This document shows positions 1 to 17,270 of a DNA stretch of 64,000 nt, in pieces. The DNA lies in NCBI GenBank assembly GCA_035041965.1, contig JAPYMA010000154.1, forward strand, positions 114,747-178,746, in the 5' to 3' direction. The number at the start of each line of letters is the position of its first letter. Position 1 is the stretch's first letter. Made by a program: the position numbers and the translations under genes. The notes under the pieces are model-generated. The model had not been told where the DNA came from. It was given only the letters and a program-made list of their open reading frames with translations, and searched no databases. Origin of the DNA: Anisakis pegreffii. Lineage: Eukaryota > Nematoda > Chromadorea > Rhabditida > Anisakidae.

Positions 1-3000
1 AAATGCTAGCCATGGGTACAAAAGCCTAAACTTTATGAAGCCCGAAGTGACGATATGAAATCTCAGTGGGTAGATTATTCGGGTAAACATGTGTAAGAAT
101 AGCGAAGAGTCACAATTCCAGAATGGAGTCAATCTAAAAATTTAGCAGAACTCGCCATGAAAATGAGGGAACGACCAGATAAAGGTGCTACAAGTCAGCT
201 GAGTATGTTGCTTAAACATTCAGAATCAACGAAAAAGATTTGTGTGATTTAGTGGTTCAGTTTCATATGACTCAATGGAATTGATAAACCAGCTGTTCAC
301 AGAAACTCTGATGCGAAAGTTCACACTCAACTCATTCGGCCGTGGCAATTTCCCTTTTGGATTTTTCTTCAGAATTTTTTCCTTTCGCATAGCGACGCGC
401 GAGAATTCCAACCGAGAAATTGCTTGGTAAACACCACTGAATATTGGGTTCTGAAAAATGCTGAATATTTGTCAATATTGAGAAAATCCCACCTCTGTTT
501 GCACAGTTTTCATTTGCTAATTGGAATGCAATCAGATGTTAACGAAAAAAGAGAAAATGAACTAACTCGACTAAGAATATAAGTGTGGTTTATGACTCTT
601 TTTTGATCAGTCAATTTGAAACGACGGAAAATTGAATCGCTCAATTGCTCGTGAATAATGCAACAAAGAGAGCTTTAAGTTGAAAAGTTCTACTCTGACA
701 AGTCAAAATTTCAAGAAAATAACTGCAAAACCAGCTCGCTGCACTTATGCCCCTGCAATCGTAATGAACTTCGATTCACAATGTCAAGACCTAACCGAAA
801 AGCTATCTATCGAGTGCATCTGCAACGATATACTGCCTAGGATTCAGTGAGCATCACAGAGAATTTTTTGTTTTGCCCATCCCAAATCTTACAATTAGCA
901 AACAAACTGATGAGAACTTTCCGAAATTCTCGCTTCATTTCCTTCCGGTGGTTAAGCCGCATTGTCAGTTGTGACAACAGCAAAGGCAATATTTCAATCA
1001 AGCGCAATTACCAGCGAGTACACATCTCCGATGCGTATGAAAATGTTTGGTGGATGGCGAATGAAATCGACCGATTGTTTCATTGCTTTCGAGCGATTTT
1101 TATGCTAACCTATCAATAATGAGAGAATAAAATTCTATTGTCTGTCGCCATGAATCGGCTGATAACTCTTCTCGGATAGTTTCTCGAGATGACGAATCAG
1201 ACAAATTATTCAATTACCTGTAAATCAATTCGTATCAGTAATTCAGTCGGTCTTCAGATTTCAATTGGTCTGAATTCTTTTCAAACTATCAATCATTTCA
1301 GTCGCAATTGAACTTCTCAAGACATTACGAATCAGAATGTTTATGAAATTTTAAGCTTTCAAGTGACAGCGGTGAGAGAATGAGAATAATGCAAGTATGA
1401 TTTGATAATGGGACGCTCTGTCGGTCCGCGCTTTATCATGCAACTATGCTTTTTAGCATCTAGTGAACTGCATCTCATTAAGGGTTTTTTGAATCAGAAA
1501 TGCAAAATACTTACTCGTATCCAGTTTGTTCTATTCAATAGCATTTTCAAATCACAAACAATACAATCGTAAACATTTCAAACAACAGATGTGGAGGACG
1601 AGATCATTACCGTCTTAACGTGTCAGTTTTTCAATTCATTCACACTTACATATCAAAATAACCGATAGATGAGATAAAATCCGCCAATAGTTGATGAGTG
1701 CACATGGGCAAGAAATTTTGTTAGTAATCGGATTATATGCTCAATAAACACGATTCGAATAGCTAAATAGAGAGCGTGCAACCCTCTCAAATTCGTAATC
1801 GTTTTAATCCATGACAAAAAGTATTGACGTCTGACTGATTAATCGTATCTGTGACCGTCCTGAATCCATTCGCTCTTCCTAAATGCAGCTTTACGATTGC
1901 ACAAAAAGCTGCCTTTCATTAAGGGGTTTCCGTTAGCTTTCAAGCATTGATTGTGCTCATCGAAAATGATGACGAGAAACAATGATGAAAATAATCATAA
2001 AAATGATTACAACAGCAAATTCACTGATAACAGTTACGCAATGCGATTCATAATAGGAAGAATCAAAGCGGCATGACAAGAGTGGTAGCGATATTAACAA
2101 TGAGAATACTGACTCGATGAAATTTCCAACGATGACAATAATGTAACAGCACTGATGAAACTGATCGTATTGGTATCAGCAAACCAGTTTTTTTTCACTG
2201 AATTTTTCAATATTCATTGATGAACCAAGTTCGAGAGAACTGTTTAACGCATTAATTCCAGGAAGGAAAATTTTGATTTCTCCTCTTCCTTGACAGAAGT
2301 TTTTTAATCATTACATGTTCGGATTGTAATGTTAATGATCCGCTTTGAGAGCAAAAAATAATCGAGTTGTAAAGGCGAAGTAACCAATCTTGGGTTGATA
2401 AAGAGAGAATAACTTTCGTATTGAATACAAGGCAATCGTGCATTACAGCGATTAGTCTAAATGATGAGGCAAGATCAGAATAGCACATAAAATTAACTTC
2501 GAGCTCACCTTATTTTTTGATTGAAGAAACAAGCGTCGCAGTTGCAAGGCAAATTATTCAAACGATTCAAAATGTATTTGTTCGCACTTGCGTTCTCGGC
2601 TCTGTTCGAATCCATTCACTGCACAGAGCACTCTTCGTTTGGTGATATGATTGAACAGGAAATCGGTTCGCTCAAAATTATGAAAAACTTGTCATGAAAC
2701 CGAATCTCAGTCAAAATGCACTATTTCGCACTTCATATTGATGAACAACCGGCTAATTCATTGTATCAAATTCACGTGCTTGACATTCGATGATGAAATC
2801 GATTCATATTTTGGGCAAAAAAAAGGGGGAAAAATTGAATCGTTAGGAGCTTCTCTATGCCAAAAAATGCATTCTGATAATAAAGCAAGATTTTGGTAGC
2901 ATAAAATAGACAGCACCAATAGCAAAATACATTTTCAGAATGAAAGAGTTGTTAGATCAGCATGAGATTTTTTTTGCGATCAATCTCTCGAAAAGATTTG

Positions 3001-5760
3001 GAGAGAGCTTACTGAACAGAACTATATGAGCGTTCAAGAACACGCTTTCGGATATAAGTGAGCATTCGGCGAGACTCTTGAGCAGTGAAGCACGCTGCAC
3101 ATTTCATTGTGAATGAAGCAACACTAGGATGCAAATCAGACTGCGACCTGATGCATTCTATTTTCAAAGAGAAACTGCACGCTGTGTTTTGTTAGTCATT
3201 TTTTCGCGTGAAAAATGACTGGCATTTGCTCGGGTACTCAAAGCACACTTCTTTTGTATTCGGTATAATCCTACCGAAAATATGCCATTGAAGTTTCGTT
3301 CCATTAAGTTTACAGCTCTCGATGCTTGCTGACTTTTAAGCCACTTGAAAGTTTTCGTTGAATGAATTTCTGCTGAACGGAAGGAAGCGAAGTGTAGAGC
3401 GCACTGTACACAGTTAATGTACACATAAAAGTAGCATTCAAATAGATAGAAGAATAAAAGTTGAAAGATTAGAAGCAAAACGAGAAACGATTTCAAAACC
3501 TCATCCTTATAAAGGATTATGCTCGTCACAAAATTAATCTGGAGAACATGCTCAAAAACATTGATTGCAGTAACCTTTCATTTGCATGAAAATTACTGAC
3601 ACAGTGAACGTCAATTGACTTATTAATTTCTTACACTAATGCTCTCCACAAAACATTTCCGTTTTAAAGCAGTATTGCAATGTACTTTGTGCGCATATTC
3701 TACGCCACTATTACACTCACACCAATGAAAAATAAAGGTTGTTAATCGTGTTGTTGTTGTAATATAGTTCCTTCCTTCATCATGCAATATTAATTAATTC
3801 ATGTAAACGCGATTAATCACCAATTCTGAATGTACATTTAATTATCTCATTTCAATTCACTCAGTACCGTTCGAACGTACTGTTATCCAATAGATGATCG
3901 ACTTGTTTTTATTACTACTGTTTCTCGTTTCGCTTTAGAAGGGACTTGAAATCTTATCAAGTATATGGTGAGAAATAATTGGAAGAATAAGAATGACAAT
4001 GGAACAATACAATAACAATCACAGCACTTAGAATAATAATAGCAGTTAGAATTATAATAATGGCAATGAAAATAATAATAACAAACAATATCATACCAAA
4101 ATTGATGACAACGAATGTCATTCAAAACACTGACAATGTCAATAATGACTGTTCGTGTTATTAACACTTTCACACTGTTGTATTTTTGTTCGAATAACAA
4201 CAATATTACGTAATGATGGATATGAAAGCATGTGATCAGATGTTAAATACTGTAGCGTCTAAAACCGGAATCTAACCATTGCCAATGCACATTCCTAACT
4301 CGCCTTCTCATCAATCAACTCCCCTTCGAATGCATTAACCCTAACAAACAATGTAAGCTTTCCTCATTTTTAAGGCGCATGACGACAATATACGAATCAA
4401 AACACTAAGGCTACGTTGTGAACAAAATATTACCTGTGCAGTCTGAAATGTTACAATGATGCTCAACGTTTAGGCGTTATCTCATCTTCAGGAAAATCGC
4501 TTTGAATCACTGAAGTGATCAAAGTGTTTCATTAATCGAGATGCTGCTTGAGATGGCGCGACGCCGAGATATTGAATATCGTCGTAGTTTTCTGACAGCA
4601 CACGTAATCTTTGGTCAACAATATAAACTTAGATTAAATTAGACTAATTCGAGCAAGTGTTCCTGAAAACAAAATCATCCATATGGAGGAACCATCAGGC
4701 AAAGATTACATGAACCGTTGACTATGTTATTGACATAATCAGTTGGACTTGATGCCCTTCAGCGCAACGAAATTCGAAATTAGATTTCCTTCTCTGCGAT
4801 TCGGGCAATCTGAATTCACCATTTAGGTTTTTTTCATGGATTTGTTTTGAAGGCGACAACAGATATCCATCAATTCTCGATCAGTTTGTTTCGGATCACT
4901 CCAGTTATTCGACCTTTTCTCCTTGATTGATGGAACACCTGACACCTGCGAGCGACGTTTTTGAGTTTTATAACTTTTTGTGGTTTTGGTTAGTATCGGA
5001 AAATTGCTGATTTCATTTCACTTCCAATTCATTTCTTGGGAAATCATTCAAAAAATTTTTATTCCTTACAAATATCCTTCATATTATACATATTTCATGA
5101 ATGCAAACTGCGTTGATTTTCGATCAAAATTTCAGAGCTAATCTCATCCTATACCAATTCATTTTTGGATCGTTTGATGACTCATTAGTCTCCTTCATAG
5201 TAATATAGCGTGCAGTTAGGCAGACAGCTCTTATGATCAATTTCTTGTCGTTAATGCAAAAAGGATTGTCATCGTCGTTAAGGATCGGTACGCCAGCTCC
5301 AGCTTACACGAAACAAATCCACGAAGCGCGTTTTTAATCCAGCCTAGTCCTGTTCTTAAAGCAGAGTCGTTGTTAAGGCAGAGTCAAGCATATGCATCTT
5401 TGCCTTTTGAAAGACTCTTTCATAGACTGACACATGAACGTAATCTCATATTCATTAATCACTGCTTTGTCGTGTTCGTAGACATATTAAATTTCAAATA
5501 AACATTTTAGCAGGAGGGCATGTTTCGAGCCATCTTTAGGTGAGCTTTAGGGTTTGCACGGGATCCCGGGATCTCGGGATTTCAGTTCTGATCCCGATCC
5601 TGGGATTTCTTTTGAAAAATCCCGGGATCTCGGGATTTGATAAAACAGATCAATTTGTGTGAATTTTGATAGTATGCCCATTCTGAAGCAAGCCTTAATC
5701 ATTCCCATCTCATTCAGATGCAGTCATCTTTGCTGTTTGCCCTCTACCATTGATGAATAG
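1..5760. other. AT-rich region, no recognisable gene
   Basis: I find no reading frame with a recognisable domain and no convincing exon chain on either strand. Open frames of 60-120 codons occur, but they are low-complexity or rich in Phe, Tyr and Ser, as expected by chance in AT-rich DNA. Simple AAT/ATA-rich stretches lie around 4,020-4,100. A short block of GGGATC/CGGGAT units lies at about 5,555-5,640 and is listed separately. Confidence 0.6.
5555..5640. repeat. Short GGGATCCCGGGAT-type repeat block
   Basis: Overlapping palindromic units of the form CGGGATC/TCGGGAT recur four to five times in under 90 bp inside AT-rich sequence. The base composition differs sharply from the flanks. The block begins with TTTGCACGGGATC, and a related-looking start (TTTGCACGAGATC) is seen at about 32,224. 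This suggests a dispersed repeat family rather than a chance run. Confidence 0.5.
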
Positions 5761-5763
5761 CTA

Positions 5764-6680
5764 ACAAGGGAAGGTCACGAACTGAACCCAGCGTTTCGGG
5801 ATGAGATATACATCAAATCGTAGAACTCTTCGAGCTGATCACGAATGTGTAAAAAATTTTTGCGAAATACCAAGGGGACGCGAGATATGGCGGGGATAAG
5901 ATTTTAGGTGTATTGAAGTGATGTTCTGAGTTTCGATATGTCAGCGGCGGCTTGGATTAGTGGGTAGTGCGTTAGCATCAAGTCTGATTGCCCAGTGGTT
6001 CTAATCCGCGTGATGGCGAAACTCTTTTTCGCATATATTTCCAACATATTCAAACGACCATGATATTTCGCTTTTCGCATATTTTCCAAGAACAGCCTGA
6101 AGAATTCCAAACACCTGTTGAAATGTGCTTCCCGCAGCAAGTCGTCCAAGAATGTGATATTAACAACTGTGATCATTTATCTTCTGTAAAATGTTCTTAT
6201 TGTAAACTTTATCTATGTTTCAGTCACTTTGTTGTAAACAGACATGCACATAACGATGATATGTAACAAAAAACAAAAAATTGCAAAATTAAAAAAAAAT
6301 CATAAAATTAAAAAAAATACAAAAAATAAAAGAAGAATATCCCCACAACTTGAAAAAGCTGTGGGGGTGAAGCAAAATATCATGGTCGTTTGAATATGTT
6401 GGAAATATATGCGAAAAAGAGTTTCGCCATCACACGGAATAGAACCACCCGGCATTCAGACTTGACGCTAGCGCACTACCCACTAGGCCAAGCCGCTGCT
6501 GACAGGTCAAAAGTCAGAACATCAATTCAATACACCTAAAATCTTTTCCCCGCTATATCTCGCGTCCCCTTAGTATTTCGCAAAAAATTTTTACATATTC
6601 GTGATCAGCTCGAAGAGTTCTACAATTTGATGTATATCTCATCCCGAAACGCTGGGTTCAGTTCGTGACCTTCCCTTGTA
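5764..6680. mobile_element. Long inverted-repeat element with tRNA-like arms
   Basis: The left arm (about 5,764-6,075) and right arm (about 6,375-6,680) are near-perfect reverse complements, roughly 300 bp each. They surround an A-rich core with short C/G runs. The termini are CAAGGG...CCCTTG, and TAA flanks both ends, a possible 3-bp target duplication. Each arm contains, reading inward, a segment of about 70 nt that looks like a tRNA gene: an A-box-like TTAGTGGGTAGTGCG and a B-box-like GGTTCTAATCC on the plus strand near 5,955-6,010, with matching boxes on the minus strand near 6,440-6,500. This could be two head-to-head tRNA-derived SINE units or a foldback transposon that captured tRNA sequence. 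No transposase is present; the short open frames inside are by-products of the repeat. Confidence 0.7.
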
Positions 6681-9190
6681 AGCAAGATTTAAACTTGACA
6701 CAATTGATCCCTTACCGTTGTGCAATCAAAAGCAAATATAAATGATACCTTAATTCGTTCATATCAATGTATAATAAAGTTACCTTGTATTAATCAACGA
6801 ACGAAAATCAACCATTTATTTTTACATCTCATAACATCAGTACTACATTGTAAAGATAATAATAGTGTGTTCTTTCCAGTTTATAAACAAAAGGAAAAAT
6901 GTTGAATATGCGGAAAAAAATATATAAAATGAATGAAGTGATTTCTGGACTCATGGAAGTTATCTGAAGCGATATGAACGTTTCACATACGGTATGGACG
7001 CTTCTACGATGAGGATGATGAATTTAGCTGATTGACGCACCACTTATCGTTTACGTTTCGTAAGGAGTGAGAAACAATTTGATGTGAAAAAAAAACTCCA
7101 TGAAATTTGGATGAATCTTCAAACATGAGACCTCAAGTCTTGCGGTCGAAAAACGATTCCGAATGCCAAATAGTAAACAACCAGATTTGCTTAATTAATG
7201 CCAGCAGAACGTACTCCAGAAGTCAAATGATTTGGTTACCTAAATATCTAATAAGATCGTGACTTTATAAAGTGAAATTTGAACCTGGCGAATGGTGGAA
7301 AATTTCATTTTTATAATAATTTTTCGATTCAGTATTGTGCATAACAAATTTCACATTGAAATCACAAAGAGCCGGCGTAACCACCCCTTCAACAACCATT
7401 CCAAAAATTGTTACGATCAGCGAAATCGGCATAAATCGAAAGCAAAAAAAAACAACCAATTGTAGCAAAAACGCAGTAGAATGGTACCTCAAATTTGGAA
7501 AAAAAAGCAAACAATCGAAATTTTGTGGTCGATTTGACTCCTTTTCGCATAAAGAATCAACATCTCGGCACTAATTTCGGACGAAATGATGATGAGAAAA
7601 TTCATGAAAACATTTTCCACGCTGAAACGGACAAAACGAACAAGTTCTGTTCATTTTGTCTGTTTCAATGGAACAGACAAAACGTCAGATGAATTAATAA
7701 ATTGCTGAAGAAATTATTGAATGGAGAGAGATGGCGAGCACGATCAAAAAAGTATGCAATTTTGATCGGAAAAATTTGTTGAGCAGTGATATTATTGGAG
7801 TCGTGAAGATTTTTTTGTTTGCGCTAAATATTCAAGCCCTACTATTTCCAATAACAAATTCTACGAAAAATTAAGCTGACTTCAATTTTAGGAAGCAAAC
7901 GCAGTCATTTTTCCGGCAGTCACTAATTCTATAATGTTTTGAGGGTGTTTTTTCTTTTTTTTGTTTTCGTTGTAACATTCATTTGCACTTGCCGTTCTCT
8001 CTAACAAGTGAACCTCCAAAAATAGCTTTTTTCCTGGAAAAGTCAAATCAGATATAATCAATTTGTTCCGGTGAGAAGCAGCAAACAACCTATGAACGAA
8101 ATGATGACAACGTAGTACGAATCTGTTAGTGCGAAAAATATCTGTTTCAAACAAGGAACACAAATAGATGAATCAGCAATTGAAGAATATCGAGAAAAAC
8201 TTTTTAAGCAAAAATTACAGCTCAGTCGAGGCTAAATTCTAATAGAATCAATCAAAATAATGAAGAAATGATGCTCTGTTTGCATACTTAATATCATCAT
8301 ATGAACACAAAATATAGCACTCTTAATGCTGTCACAACATAAAATAGCACTGAATAAGAAGTTCAAAGATTACAAACATAAAAAGCTTACAAAACAATTT
8401 TTCAAACAATACGATATGAAAAGGAACGGCTTTTATATGCGAACACTTGATTAGTCTCAAATGAATCAAGTAAAAACACATAGGATGTCGTTACCAAGCA
8501 ACAGCCATTGATTTTAGAAGATGCAGAAATTTTCCATTCCAAATATTCAGTTACACAAAAACACTTTACGTCGGGTGGGGGAGGATGGAAGGAGACAGTT
8601 GCGCAGAGCAAACGGAAGATTTAGCGGAACAATGAACGAAATGAAAACCGTCACAGAAAATGTCTCAAAATTAAAGTCTCGATTAAAATTGATTAACGGG
8701 AAAGCTTCATCATTCACTTGATAGAGTCTGTGACTGTGATTTGGTGTGTGTGCTTACATGATGGCTATGCTCCGCGGAATAAAAATCACCTCTATCAACG
8801 CCGGCATACACAATCTCAACAATACTATCGAAGCGAAATGAAAGTTGAAACATTTTGTCTGAATATTTCTGTACACCGAATACCTTGAACGACACGAAGC
8901 CGTACAGCTGAGTAAACGAAGACAGCACTTTTACTGGATGAAGATCGTCAGTATCCAAGAAATATGACTTGCATATAATCGAGTCAACCGAAAATGTAAC
9001 TGACAGATCAAAGAACGCAATTCCTAAGAACGAACGACTGCACAGAAACAATAAACTGATGTCTCAAGTAAACGACTGGTAATTTTGGAAGAGGTTACCA
9101 ACAGAAAACAGAGTGAACTTACAAACAGAGAATAGAAGAAACAATGTCAAATTCACAATATCATTATTATTATTCGCATTCACATTCAAA
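6681..9190. other. Intergenic region, no recognisable gene
   Basis: This is AT-rich sequence with poly-A tracts and several local inverted repeats, for example the acAAAACG/CGTTTTgt-like motifs at about 7,625-7,690. Open frames up to 113 codons exist on both strands, but none shows a known domain or supported splice sites. The part next to 9,190 should include the 3' UTR of the phosphatase gene. Confidence 0.5.
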
Positions 9191-12998
<3,808 letters not shown>

Positions 12999-12999
12999 A

Positions 13000-14830
13000 A
13001 CTGTAATTCAGAATATTTGAGGCACACCCTTTCCTGTCGACTGATTTTATCGTTACGATTGAACACCAAAACCAACGCTGCAATTCAGAGCATGCCTAAT
13101 GGAATTCCAATTCAATGTTGGAAAACGTTTCAAAGAATCGCTCAACAACGGTATGTTCGAAGAAAACTGTTCGACATGGCACAAGCACATCGATTCACTA
13201 ATCCACGAGCTTGGATTGGGATCCTTTGCAGGTCTGCTTAAGCCCAACCGGTTCAGTTCAGAATTTTCCTTAAGCTTGCCCCAGTAGTACAAAAAGATGT
13301 ACGCTAAATTTCCCAACTTCAAGAAACATACGGACTGAACTCAATATGAAATATTAACGTAACTTTCAAGTCATGCAATGGCTGTATTCATTCAGATGAA
13401 TCAAAAATTGATCACGAAATGAATGAATCACGCAACCAATGTTGGGATATATTCATGTACATGCACACTTGCTGACGATTCGTCGAATATATTCTCGTAC
13501 TTTTTTGCGTATTGGAACTTTCGTGACAACTTTTTCAGTGTTTGAAACGTCATAAATCTTAAGAAAACTAGTAAGCTCATATACTGGAATTATCTTATCG
13601 TTAATGAAAGATGGAAATTTGTGAAATGTGACTTATAATGATATTCAGAAGTCTCGTTTTGCATTCCCAATTAATTGCATAAACTCTGACGCACATTCAC
13701 TATCAGAAAAAAAGATTTACGAAGCCGTCTACTGAGTAGATATCGATTAAACAAATCAGACATAAGTAACAGACACGTAAAAAGAAGCTTCACACGTAAA
13801 TCAAAACTAAGGAGAATACGCGAAATAATCGCAAATTGTTGGAACGGGGGTGTATAAACAACCTAATCTGATCGCGTACAGATGGATGGAGAGCAACGCT
13901 GAGGAAGAAACATGAAAAGGTAAAGATGTCGAGATTAATTCATCGTAATTGTAACGTCGTACTCCAGTATAGTGCTATCGATAACAATAATACTTATTAA
14001 GGTTATGTAATCATTTCCACATTATTCACAGTACCTAATCGCTCACAAACTCATACAACGTTCGGCATCCACACATATTGCCCTCATTTCAATCGTTTCA
14101 CATAACACTAACACAACGCACTTCAGGTGTATTAAAGAATGCGCTTGCACGGGCGCGTCAATGTTTGTACGCACGCGCGCACGACTAAGTACGAACGCAT
14201 AGCGTACGTATGATGAAAACATTTCAAAACACCAACAAGTGACCATTGCAACTGTGAATTCGTTGTCATCGTTCGAAACCAAGGTTTCTACAAAAATAAC
14301 TCTGAAAGGTTTCTGCAAAAGTAACTGTGAAATAAATGCACAGAAATGATAAAAAAATGGTAAAAGTAAATTAAGAAATAAGCGGTGACACGACAAAACT
14401 TGAAATTGATGATATGTTCATGGTCATTCCGATTTCGACTGGAATGTTGTTATTGATAATTTTATTCCTAGTCTCACTGGTCATTATTATTTAGAAACTA
14501 CGCAACTGAACGTTCAGCATGAGAATCCCTGAGTAAAGGTTTGCTGGTGTTGCGAGAATTATCATGAACCATGATAGTCGTATATAACTAGTACATGTTA
14601 TCATAATATAAAGTATTCGAATAGCAGGCTTTTATCAGCTCTGTCTACAGTCACCTGTACTTATCTATTCACAGCGCGAATCGATTTGAATTTGGTGAAT
14701 GCAAATTGTCATGATCTACGATACAATAAATCACACCATCGAGCACCACTATTCATATCCACATCCAGTGTCATTCTATGCAATCCAAGCTTATATTCCT
14801 TTGCTGGCCGCTAAGTCTTTCTTAAACTTG
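13000..14830. other. Intergenic region upstream of the PP1 gene
   Basis: Nothing coding is recognised on either strand. The sequence immediately upstream of 12,998 should contain the promoter and outron of the divergent-facing phosphatase gene, but no specific element can be named. A GC-rich patch with alternating GCGCGC-type sequence lies around 14,145-14,210. Confidence 0.4.
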
Positions 14831-14831
14831 C

Positions 14832-15156
14832 GGCACTTTTTTACTTTGGGGGAGGGGGTCGCACGCGAGCAAGCTCGCGTACAATGATAAAGACATACGC
14901 TCGTACACTACGAACGACGCTTTTACATGGACCGAGGCCACGTTTACTGCACATGGCCTCAGCCTAAGCGTAATATCATCCTAAGCCTAAGCCTGAACTC
15001 GCTTGCTAGTCCCCGTTGTGGTCTGATGCTACGCTTAGATGAGACTGAGGTCACACTTAGGCTGAGGCCGTGTGCAGTAGGCGTGGCATCGGTTGTCATA
15101 CGCGAACGTGCTCGCGTGCGATCTCCTCCCTTCCCCTCCCGAAGTAAAAAAGTGCC
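14832..15156. mobile_element. Foldback element with telomere-like core
   Basis: The ends are inverted copies of GGCACTTTTTTACTT followed by a G-rich run and TCGCACGCGAGC. Inside are further inverted segments built from degenerate telomere-like units (CCTAAGCCTAAGCC on one side, CTTAGGCTGAGG on the other). It belongs to the same family as the element at 41,361-41,598, which shares the terminal 45 bp or so. No coding capacity is seen. The flanking 8-mers do not match, so the target duplication has decayed or the boundary is off by a few bases. Confidence 0.75.
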
Positions 15157-16252
15157 GCGGTAAAAACCAGTATGACGGCTGTTAGTTTATTAGATTTAAC
15201 GTAGTTTGTAAATTACTGGAGAACGTGAACTTGCAAATGAGTGATTGCTAAGCATTGAACTTAAATAATTGGTATTGATAGTGTTTCTACTGGCTGCTGG
15301 GTGGTTGGAAGTTGATGATAGATTTGACTGTCATGATTACACTGCTCGGGGTGATGTGTTACCGGTTGAGGTATTCGAAGTGAATGTCCGTTTTTGGTAT
15401 GATAGTATTATTAACAAACGGTTGAAGACTCATTTCTGAGTGGAAAGATTTGTTCATACGAGACGAAAATGTAGACAATGAAATGTTCTTACAAGTGAAT
15501 TTATTTGCCTTCAGGCATCCGGATAAAGGATCGTTACAAATGATCCGTTGTGAACGATTAAATAGCTAATGTGGTACTGTGTACCAAAACGCTACTGTTG
15601 TAAGGTAGTACATTAATAAGTGAATATCATCATTCAGTTCCTCTTTTTGCACCATAGAGATACGATTTTAATGAGGTGGAGAATCGTTCAGCCAGTAGAT
15701 TTTGTAGAAGTAATTAACAATTAACATAATTGTTCATTGATTACTTCTACAAAATGATTAAGGTGGTAATCAGGATAACATTCGTGGCGTTCGCACATCA
15801 AAAATTAATTCATTCAATACAATTTACGACCATATGCGTTTGTATAAAAATGTTAACACGAGACTGAATCATTGATTATCGATGAGGCATGAGCACGATT
15901 CAAGTCATGAATTCGAAGTATGCATTAAGGAGTAGTAGGAGAAGAGTATTGTTTGCATGGAAGAGTATGCATTCGACGTCCGCTCTCGACCATCGTTTCG
16001 GACGGTGATAATATAGTCGTGTTATCGGAACAGCACTTGGCGAAGAACTGTGACACCTTAAATGTTACCATCTCCTTAGATTAAACCATACAAATTACAA
16101 TAATGACAGTTACATTACGCTTTGAATATTAGGTGTCTTATCAAATATCTCGATTCATTCATACTCATTGATGTAGTCCGAATACAGCCATCAAGGTTTA
16201 TCGCACTACTGTCAAGAATTGAGATGACGATAATTTACTTTAAATGATATTA
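15157..16252. other. Intergenic or intronic region
   Basis: No gene is confidently identified. On the minus strand an open stretch at about 15,280-15,395 would encode a Pro/Thr/Gln/His-rich peptide and could be a further exon of the Kunitz gene upstream of it (to the right), but no conserved domain supports this. Confidence 0.35.
15699..15755. repeat. Perfect 16-bp inverted repeat (hairpin)
   Basis: ATTTTGTAGAAGTAAT at 15,699-15,714 is the exact reverse complement of 15,740-15,755, with an AT-rich 25-bp loop that is itself partly palindromic (AACAATTA/TAATTGTT). It could be a small foldback MITE or a cruciform. No coding role is apparent. Confidence 0.6.
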
Positions 16253-17160
16253 CCGGGTTGTTGCATAAGTTCATGCGCTTTTAATCTTAATCAAATTGAA
16301 TTATTCCGGCTAAAGTCCACTTTTCGGAGGAGTGTTATACACCAATCGATAGTGTGTTTTCTGCTCTTCGCAACTGTGTTCGACGATCTACTGCAGTTTT
16401 GTTTCCTTTGGATCTTCAGCGTGATAAAATGAATTGTCAAATGAACAAGAAAACGTATTTTCGACAAGTGCTACTTTGCGCATTCAATCAGGGCTCAACG
16501 GTCGCTTGTGACATTTGCGCCGTATACGGAGATGATGCAATGCTGGTAGGAACAGCCCAGAAACGGTGTGCGAGATTCGCGAAGTACGACTTCGACGTGG
16601 AGAGCGGGCAACGTTCAGGTCGGACGTTGGATCTCGACGAGGGGCGTCTGAATGTTCTCATCCCTCAGAGCGATGCTTCAGAATGACGAAGCAGTCAATG
16701 CTGCATTGTACAGCGAGTAACTGAACCGGCTCAACCGGGCTATTCAGGACAAACGGCCCGATATCGCGAACAAAGTCATCCTGCAGCATGACAACGCGCG
16801 CCCTTACTCAGCAAAACTGACCAGAAAAACGACCGAGGAGCCTGGATGGGAAATTTTGGTTCATCCACCTTATCCGCCAGACCTCGCTCCATCTGACTAC
16901 CACCTCTTCCGCTCTTTCTCGAACAGCCTGAGTGGTGTAGCCTTCGACAACGACCATGCCGTCAAAACGTGGCTAGACGACTTCTTCACCTCGAAGTCAG
17001 CGGACTTCTGTCGTCGTGGAATTGACTTCCTGGTGAAACGATGGCAGGAAGTCGTGGAAACCGAAGGAGAATACGTTGTCGATTGACTGATTAGCCTTTG
17101 TGGTTTGAAAACGAAGTTTTAGAAAACTTAGATAAAGCGCACGAACTTATGCAACAACCC
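16253..17160 (+). mobile_element. Internally deleted mariner transposon
   Basis: Terminal inverted repeats of about 28 bp bound the element: GGGTTGTTGCATAAGTTC at the left, with the complementary copy ending at about 17,160. AT-rich ATAT/TA sequence, the expected mariner target, flanks it. The left part encodes the N-terminal helix-turn-helix region (QVLLCAFNQGSTVACDICAVYG...RSGRTLDLDEG, about 16,430-16,640). The right part (about 16,720-17,083) encodes the catalytic C-terminal half with HDNARP and HPPYPPDLAPSDYHLF, which carry the second and third acidic residues of the D,D34D triad, then EGEYVVD and a stop. The first catalytic Asp region is missing and a frame break joins the halves near 16,680-16,720. 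The length is about 0.9 kb against the usual 1.3 kb. This copy is therefore non-autonomous. Confidence 0.92.
16430..17084 (+). pseudogene. Mariner transposase remnant
   Basis: The transposase frame is split: an N-terminal DNA-binding part followed by a stop at about 16,684, then a second frame that holds the RPDIANKVILQHDNARP-type segment and runs to the natural C terminus. Roughly 110-120 residues of the central catalytic region are absent relative to a usual length of about 345. The remaining parts keep high similarity to the family, so the deletion looks relatively recent. Confidence 0.85.
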
Positions 17161-17270
17161 AATATCTTAAAGGTAATAACGCAAGGCACTCTTCCAAGAA
17201 ATCATTCAGCAATATGAAAAGGTTAAACTCGAAATTGTAACTGCGAATCAAATGAAAGAAAGTAGTAGAC

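Noticed and set aside
5945..6015. Functional tRNA gene
   Set aside because: A- and B-box-like motifs exist, but I could not close a convincing acceptor stem or anticodon arm, and the copy in the other arm has different substitutions in the same places. Treated as tRNA-derived repeat.
5904..6266. Two 90-codon frames in opposite directions
   Set aside because: They are translations of the inverted-repeat arms and A-rich core of the tRNA-like element; they share segments only because the arms are complementary.
8710..9051. 113-codon minus-strand frame downstream of the PP1 gene
   Set aside because: No family resemblance, no supporting splice sites, and it lies in the expected 3' flank of the phosphatase gene.
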